This document shows, piece by piece, positions 5,343-8,702 of a stretch of 8,702 bases of DNA. Positions within the stretch are counted from its first letter, which is position 1, and every line of letters begins with the position of its first letter. Source of the stretch: Gemmatimonadota bacterium. Lineage in GTDB: Bacteria; Gemmatimonadota; Gemmatimonadetes; Gemmatimonadales; GWC2-71-9. The notes beneath the pieces were generated by a model. The model saw only the letters and a program-made list of their open reading frames with translations. It was not told the origin of the DNA and ran no database searches. The stretch is taken from the NCBI GenBank assembly GCA_016880225.1, contig JAEHDT010000053.1, positions 1 through 8,702 on the forward strand, read 5' to 3'. Both the position numbers and the translations under genes were made by a program.

Positions 5343-6987
5343 CGAGCTCCGCGGCGTGGCCGAGGGCGGTCCGCATGTCGGGGTCGCCCAGCATGCGCGC
5401 CAATTCTCGCGTGCGCGCCTCCCCGGTCACGACCTGCACGTCGCTCGTCGCGATGCCGCCGCGCGCTCCCTTCGCTACCACGAGGTGGTGCTGGGCGTAG
5501 GCCGCGATCTGCGGCAGGTGCGTGATCACGAGCGCCTGCCGCCCACCCTGCCGTCCCGCCGCGACCGCCGCGAGCGCCTCCCCCACGCGGCCGCCGACTT
5601 CGCCGCCGATCCCCTGGTCCACCTCGTCGAACACGAGGGTCGGCACCGCGTCGTGCTCCGCCAGCACCACCTTGAGCGCCAGCATCAACCGCGACAGCTC
5701 GCCGCCGGAAGCGACCTTGGCGAGCGGGCGGGCGTCGAGACCGACGTTGAGTTGGACCTCGAACGTGACGTCCTCCGCCCCATCGGCGTGGTGTGTGGTG
5801 CGTGGTAGCAGGCGCAGCGCGAACCGCCCCCCGGCCATGCCGAGCGCCGGGAGCAGCTCGCTCACCGCCTCCGCCAGTCGCCGTGCGCCGGCCGTCCGCT
5901 TCGCCGTGAGAGCGGCGCAGGCGCGGGTGAAGTCGGCCTGCGCCTGTCGCCGCTGGTCGGCGATCTGGCGCAGGTCCAGGTCGGCGGTGTCGAGCAGCTC
6001 GAGCTCACGGGCGGAGCGGTCGCGCGTGGCGAGGACGTCGGGGAGGGTGGGGCCGTATTTCTGGGTGAGGCGGAACAGCACGTCGCGCCGCTGCTCGACG
6101 GCCGCGAGGCGCCCGGGGTCGCTCTCGAGCCCCGCGCTGTAGGCGCGGGCCGCCTGCGCCAGCTCGGTGACGTTCGCAAACGCGCCGTCCAAGAGCTCCT
6201 GCCACGGCGCCGTCGAGGGATCGAGCCGGGCGAGCCCCGCGAACAGCTTCGCGGCCCGGGCGAGTGCGGTGCCGTCGAGCGCCTGCTCGAGCTCCCGCGC
6301 TAGCCGGCCTAGCTCGTCGGCGTGGGCGAGGCGCTTGGCCTCGACATCGAGCGCCTCCATCTCACCAGCCTGGGGCGCGGCGCGCTCGATTTCCCCGACC
6401 ACGTGACGCAGGTAATCGGCCTTGCGCCCGACCTCCTCGCGCCGCGCGGTGAGCTCGGCCTCGTGCCGTTCGTGCTCCCGCAGGCGGTCGTGCGCGTCGC
6501 GCACCGCCGTCCGCTCTACGGCGGCGTCGGCGTAGGCGTCGAGGATGTCACGCTGGGCGTCGACGCGGAGCAGCGACTGGGTCTCGTGCTGCCCGTGCAG
6601 GTCCACGAGCAAGGCGCCGAGCTGCGCCAGCACGCCGACGGTGGTGGGGCTGCCATTCACCCAGGCGCGGGATCTCCCCTCCCCACTGATCTCCCTTTTG
6701 AGCACGAGCCGACCGTCCTCCACATCCACACCCAGGGCGCCAAAGGACGGTAGAAGACGGGAGAGGGCGGCAGGGGTGAACTCGAACGCGCCTTCGATGA
6801 CGGTTCTCTGCGCTCCGGGGCGTACCACGTCCGACGACGCGCGCTCGCCGAGCAGCAGCGCGAGGGCGTCCACCAGCATCGATTTCCCGGCGCCGGTCTC
6901 GCCGGTCAGGACGTTCAGGCCAGGAGTGAGCGGGAGCGTGACGTCGGCGATGACGGCGAGATCGCGGACCCGCAGCTCCGTGAGCAC
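5269..6987 (-). CDS. recN: DNA repair protein RecN (SMC-like ATPase)
   Basis: 572 residues, the usual RecN length. A cytoplasmic SMC-type ATPase acting early in double-strand-break repair. Seen in order: N-terminal MLTELRVRDLAVI, Walker A GETGAGKS (29-36) and the Q-loop region LHGQHE (130-135). A central charged, Ala/Glu/Arg-rich coiled-coil region (about 155-370) follows. The C-terminal ATPase half has the ABC signature VASGGELSR (425-433), Walker B TLVFDEVDQGIGG (450-462) and the switch His in VITHLPQIAA (487-496). Translation starts at a GTG (6987-6985) whose first base is the last base of the nadK stop codon (TAGTG), so coupling to nadK is likely. GGGAG sits only 2 nt before it, too close for an ideal Shine-Dalgarno. 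The last roughly 20 residues are a Ser/Thr/Arg-rich tail beyond the conserved domain and lie in the overlap with the convergent gene. No terminator is visible after the stop codon. Confidence 0.96.
   Translation of the reverse strand: MLTELRVRDLAVIADVTLPLTPGLNVLTGETGAGKSMLVDALALLLGERASSDVVRPGAQRTVIEGAFEFTPAALSRLLPSFGALGVDVEDGRLVLKREISGEGRSRAWVNGSPTTVGVLAQLGALLVDLHGQHETQSLLRVDAQRDILDAYADAAVERTAVRDAHDRLREHERHEAELTARREEVGRKADYLRHVVGEIERAAPQAGEMEALDVEAKRLAHADELGRLARELEQALDGTALARAAKLFAGLARLDPSTAPWQELLDGAFANVTELAQAARAYSAGLESDPGRLAAVEQRRDVLFRLTQKYGPTLPDVLATRDRSARELELLDTADLDLRQIADQRRQAQADFTRACAALTAKRTAGARRLAEAVSELLPALGMAGGRFALRLLPRTTHHADGAEDVTFEVQLNVGLDARPLAKVASGGELSRLMLALKVVLAEHDAVPTLVFDEVDQGIGGEVGGRVGEALAAVAAGRQGGRQALVITHLPQIAAYAQHHLVVAKGARGGIATSDVQVVTGEARTRELARMLGDPDMRTALGHAAELVKKASATSGTRSDTASPRGRAPRR
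5316..5340 (+). terminator. Possible weak terminator at the end of the barrel-protein gene
   Basis: A 5-bp stem (TTCCG 5316-5320 with CGGAA 5328-5332, 7-nt loop) is followed 2 nt later by six T (5335-5340) that run into the TGA stop codon. The T-run is striking in such GC-rich DNA, but the stem is short. If functional it lies wholly inside the coding sequence and keeps transcripts from running further into recN antisense. Confidence 0.35.
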
Positions 6988-6989
6988 TA
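6985..6989 (-). promoter_or_regulatory. nadK/recN stop-start overlap (TAGTG)
   Basis: The nadK TAG (6989-6987) shares its final G with the recN GTG start (6987-6985). This allows termination-reinitiation coupling and decides the recN start; it also means recN needs no separate leader. Confidence 0.8.
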
Positions 6990-7859
6990 CTCCCGCTCGC
7001 GGTCGGAGAGGTCACCCCACTGCAGCTTCTTGCGCATGCGCGCGAAGAAGCCTTCGGGGCCGAGCCGAACCAACTGCACCGGGCGGTCGGCGCGTTTGAC
7101 CACCAGGCGCTCGCCCTGGCGCATGGTGGTGCCCACCTGGCCGTCGAACGACACCAGCACGTCCTCGGCCCACGACGCGATCGGCTCGACCGTCACGGCC
7201 ACGTTCGAGGGCAGCACGATGGGCCGCACGGCGAGGGTGTGCGGGCAGATGGCCGCCACCACGATCGCGTCCACCCCCGGGATTACGATGGGGCCGCCCG
7301 CCGACAGCGCGTACGCGGTCGAGCCGGTGGGGGTCGCGACCACGATGCCGTCCGCCGAGTACTGGCCGACTTCGTCGCCGTCCACCGACACGCGCAGCTG
7401 GATGACGCGGGCCACGCCGCCTTTGTGCACCACGGCGTCGTTCAGGACGACGGGCTCCGCCCGCCGCTTCCCCTGCTTGTCCTCGATGAAGGGAGCGAGC
7501 GCGAGGCGCGGCTCGGTTGAATAGGCACGACGTACCAGCGCGTCGAGCGCCCAATCGAGGCTCTGCGAGGTGGCGGTGGTGAGGAAGCCGACCCGTCCGA
7601 GGTTGACGCCAAGGATGGGCGTGCCGGCGCCGTCCAGCGTGCGGGCCCCGCGCAACAGCGTGCCGTCACCGCCGAGGGTGAGCAGGCAGTCGAGCGGCGG
7701 CGCACCCTGCAACGGCCGCGGCGCCGGCGGTGGCCACAGGGCGCCGATGTCCTGCTCGGTGAACAGCGTGACGCCGAGCCGGGGCGCGACGTTCGCCAGG
7801 TGCGCGAGGATGCTCTTGAGATCGCGGTAGCTCGGGTTGCCGACGACCCCGACGTTCAT
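6987..7859 (-). CDS. nadK: NAD kinase
   Basis: 290 residues, normal for bacterial NAD kinase. It phosphorylates the 2'-OH of NAD+ with ATP or polyphosphate to make NADP+ in the cytoplasm. Seen: N-terminal MNVGVVGNPS, the GGDGT motif at 63-67 (catalytic D65), NLGRVGFLT (86-94), the NE/D-type motif NDAVVHKG (140-147) and DGIVVATPTGSTAY (170-183) followed by SAGGP. A conserved-looking tail, KKLQWGDL (277-284), comes last. The start is set by the ATGA overlap with dxs: the ATG at 7859-7857 begins the typical family N-terminus. The open frame runs on upstream, but there it is only a shadow of dxs. It is the second gene of the dxs-nadK-recN operon; all key motifs are intact. Confidence 0.96.
   Translation of the reverse strand: MNVGVVGNPSYRDLKSILAHLANVAPRLGVTLFTEQDIGALWPPPAPRPLQGAPPLDCLLTLGGDGTLLRGARTLDGAGTPILGVNLGRVGFLTTATSQSLDWALDALVRRAYSTEPRLALAPFIEDKQGKRRAEPVVLNDAVVHKGGVARVIQLRVSVDGDEVGQYSADGIVVATPTGSTAYALSAGGPIVIPGVDAIVVAAICPHTLAVRPIVLPSNVAVTVEPIASWAEDVLVSFDGQVGTTMRQGERLVVKRADRPVQLVRLGPEGFFARMRKKLQWGDLSDRERE
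7856..7859 (-). promoter_or_regulatory. dxs/nadK 4-nt overlap (ATGA)
   Basis: The nadK ATG (7859-7857) overlaps the dxs TGA (7858-7856). This classic coupling arrangement fixes the nadK start and implies one transcript. Confidence 0.85.
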
Positions 7860-8702
7860 GAGTGGGTGAGGGATTCCTCCGCGGCGAGCGCGCGCACGCG
7901 CGCCGCGATCCCGGGGCCGGTGAGACCCACCTCGGCGAGCTGCGCTCCACGGGGTGCGTGCTCGTAACTCCGATCGGGGGCGCCCAGCGGCACGACGCGG
8001 GCTTCCGGGGCGATCGTCTGCACGAGCCCGGCCAGGAAGGCGCCGAAGCCGTTCGTCACCGCGCCGTCCTCCACGGTCACGAGCAGACGATGGTCCCGGA
8101 GCAGCGCATCGAGCAGCTCGCGGTCCACCGGCTTCAGAAAGCGGCAGTTCACCACCGTGACGTCGAGGCCTTCGGCCGCGAGCTCCTTGGCGGCGGCGAG
8201 GGCCGGCTGGCACATCACGCCGACGGCGAGCAGGGCGCACTCCTTGCCTTTGCGCAGCACGTCCCACGTGCCGTAGCGGATGGGCGCCACCTCGGCCGCG
8301 GGCGGCACCGCGCCCGGCGCCTTGTCGCGCGGGTAACGCAGCGAGAACGGCCCATCGGTGTGCTCGAGCGCGCAGCGCAGCAGTCCGATCAGCTCGGCCC
8401 CGTCCTTCGGGGCGGTCACGGTCATGTGGGGCACGGCGAGCAAGTAGGCGATGTCGTACAGCCCCATGTGGGTCTGCCCGTCCTCGCCCACCATGCCGGC
8501 GCGGTCGAGGCAGAAGATCACGGGCAACCGCTGGATCGCGACGTCGTGGATGATGCTGTCGTAGGCGCGCTGCAGGAACGTCGAGTAGATGGCGACCACC
8601 GGCCGGATGCCTTGGGTGGCGAGTCCCGCCGCGAACGTGGTGGCGTGCGCCTCCGCGATGCCGACGTCGAAGAAGCGCTCGGGCCATTTCTTCTGGAAGA
8701 TG
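7856..8702 (-). CDS. dxs: 1-deoxy-D-xylulose-5-phosphate synthase, N-terminus cut by window edge
   Basis: The C-terminal 281 residues of DXS, the thiamine-diphosphate enzyme that joins pyruvate and glyceraldehyde 3-phosphate in the first step of the MEP isoprenoid pathway. About 350 N-terminal residues, including the main ThDP/Mg motif, lie right of the window. Seen, numbered within the fragment: FDVGIAEAHA (11-20) with the catalytic Glu E17, AIYSTFLQRAYD (37-48), DRAG (66-69) and GEDGQTHMG (72-80). The substrate-phosphate region RYPR (122-125) and the transketolase C-terminal domain with TVEDGAVTNGFG (209-220) follow. Usual DXS proteins have Gln where this one has Ala (IAEQHA to IAEAHA). It ends in the ATGA overlap with nadK. 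The promoter must lie outside the window. Confidence 0.96.
   Translation of the reverse strand, partial: IFQKKWPERFFDVGIAEAHATTFAAGLATQGIRPVVAIYSTFLQRAYDSIIHDVAIQRLPVIFCLDRAGMVGEDGQTHMGLYDIAYLLAVPHMTVTAPKDGAELIGLLRCALEHTDGPFSLRYPRDKAPGAVPPAAEVAPIRYGTWDVLRKGKECALLAVGVMCQPALAAAKELAAEGLDVTVVNCRFLKPVDRELLDALLRDHRLLVTVEDGAVTNGFGAFLAGLVQTIAPEARVVPLGAPDRSYEHAPRGAQLAEVGLTGPGIAARVRALAAEESLTHS

Noticed and set aside
7862..8687. Upstream extension of the nadK reading frame to a 566-residue protein
   Set aside because: The extension reads out of frame through dxs and is Arg-rich nonsense; the true nadK start is the ATG in the ATGA overlap, which begins the family N-terminus.

Overview
The window is GC-rich chromosomal DNA (roughly 70% G+C by eye) carrying seven protein-coding genes, two of them cut by the window edges. 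It has almost no free intergenic space. I see no tRNA, rRNA, CRISPR array, insertion sequence, phage gene or recognisable defence system. A high-GC, outer-membrane-bearing bacterium is certain from the FadL-type porin, the lipoprotein signal and the C-terminal Phe of the barrel proteins. The style of the proteins and the TTGACA-17-TAnnnT promoter make a member of Gemmatimonadota my best guess. That assignment is inference from memory, not a search result.

Layout. Left edge, minus strand: a galactokinase-like GHMP kinase (1-998), missing its C-terminus. A short divergent spacer (999-1078) holds a good sigma-70-type promoter for the plus strand. It drives a two-gene operon: an OmpP1/FadL-family outer-membrane transporter (1079-2509) and, 13 nt later, an SGNH/GDSL-hydrolase lipoprotein (2523-3722). 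Two tandem hairpins follow, the second a textbook intrinsic terminator (3757-3787). It sits only 4 nt before the ATG of a third plus-strand gene (3792-5342), an unassigned secreted, probably outer-membrane beta-barrel protein. This gene converges on recN and overlaps its end by 74 nt. The right 3.4 kb is a tightly coupled minus-strand housekeeping operon, dxs (partial, 7856-8702), nadK (6987-7859) and recN (5269-6987), joined by ATGA and TAGTG overlaps.

How the genes work together. dxs (first step of the MEP isoprenoid pathway), nadK (NADP+ synthesis) and recN (double-strand-break repair) form a cluster seen in many bacteria, here without the intervening tlyA and argR genes known from Firmicutes. 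The accessory part is the cell-envelope block. A FadL-like channel for hydrophobic compounds is co-transcribed with a lipid-anchored esterase-type hydrolase, which suggests a surface module that hydrolyses an ester or lipid and takes up the product. The third barrel protein may belong to the same physiology, but the terminator in front of it argues for separate expression.

The points most worth a second look are the FadL plus SGNH pairing, the terminator against the start of the third gene, the loss of the sugar-contacting Tyr in the galactokinase, the C9 and G7 runs in the lipoprotein gene, and the convergent barrel/recN overlap. I did not find a clearly novel multi-gene system.
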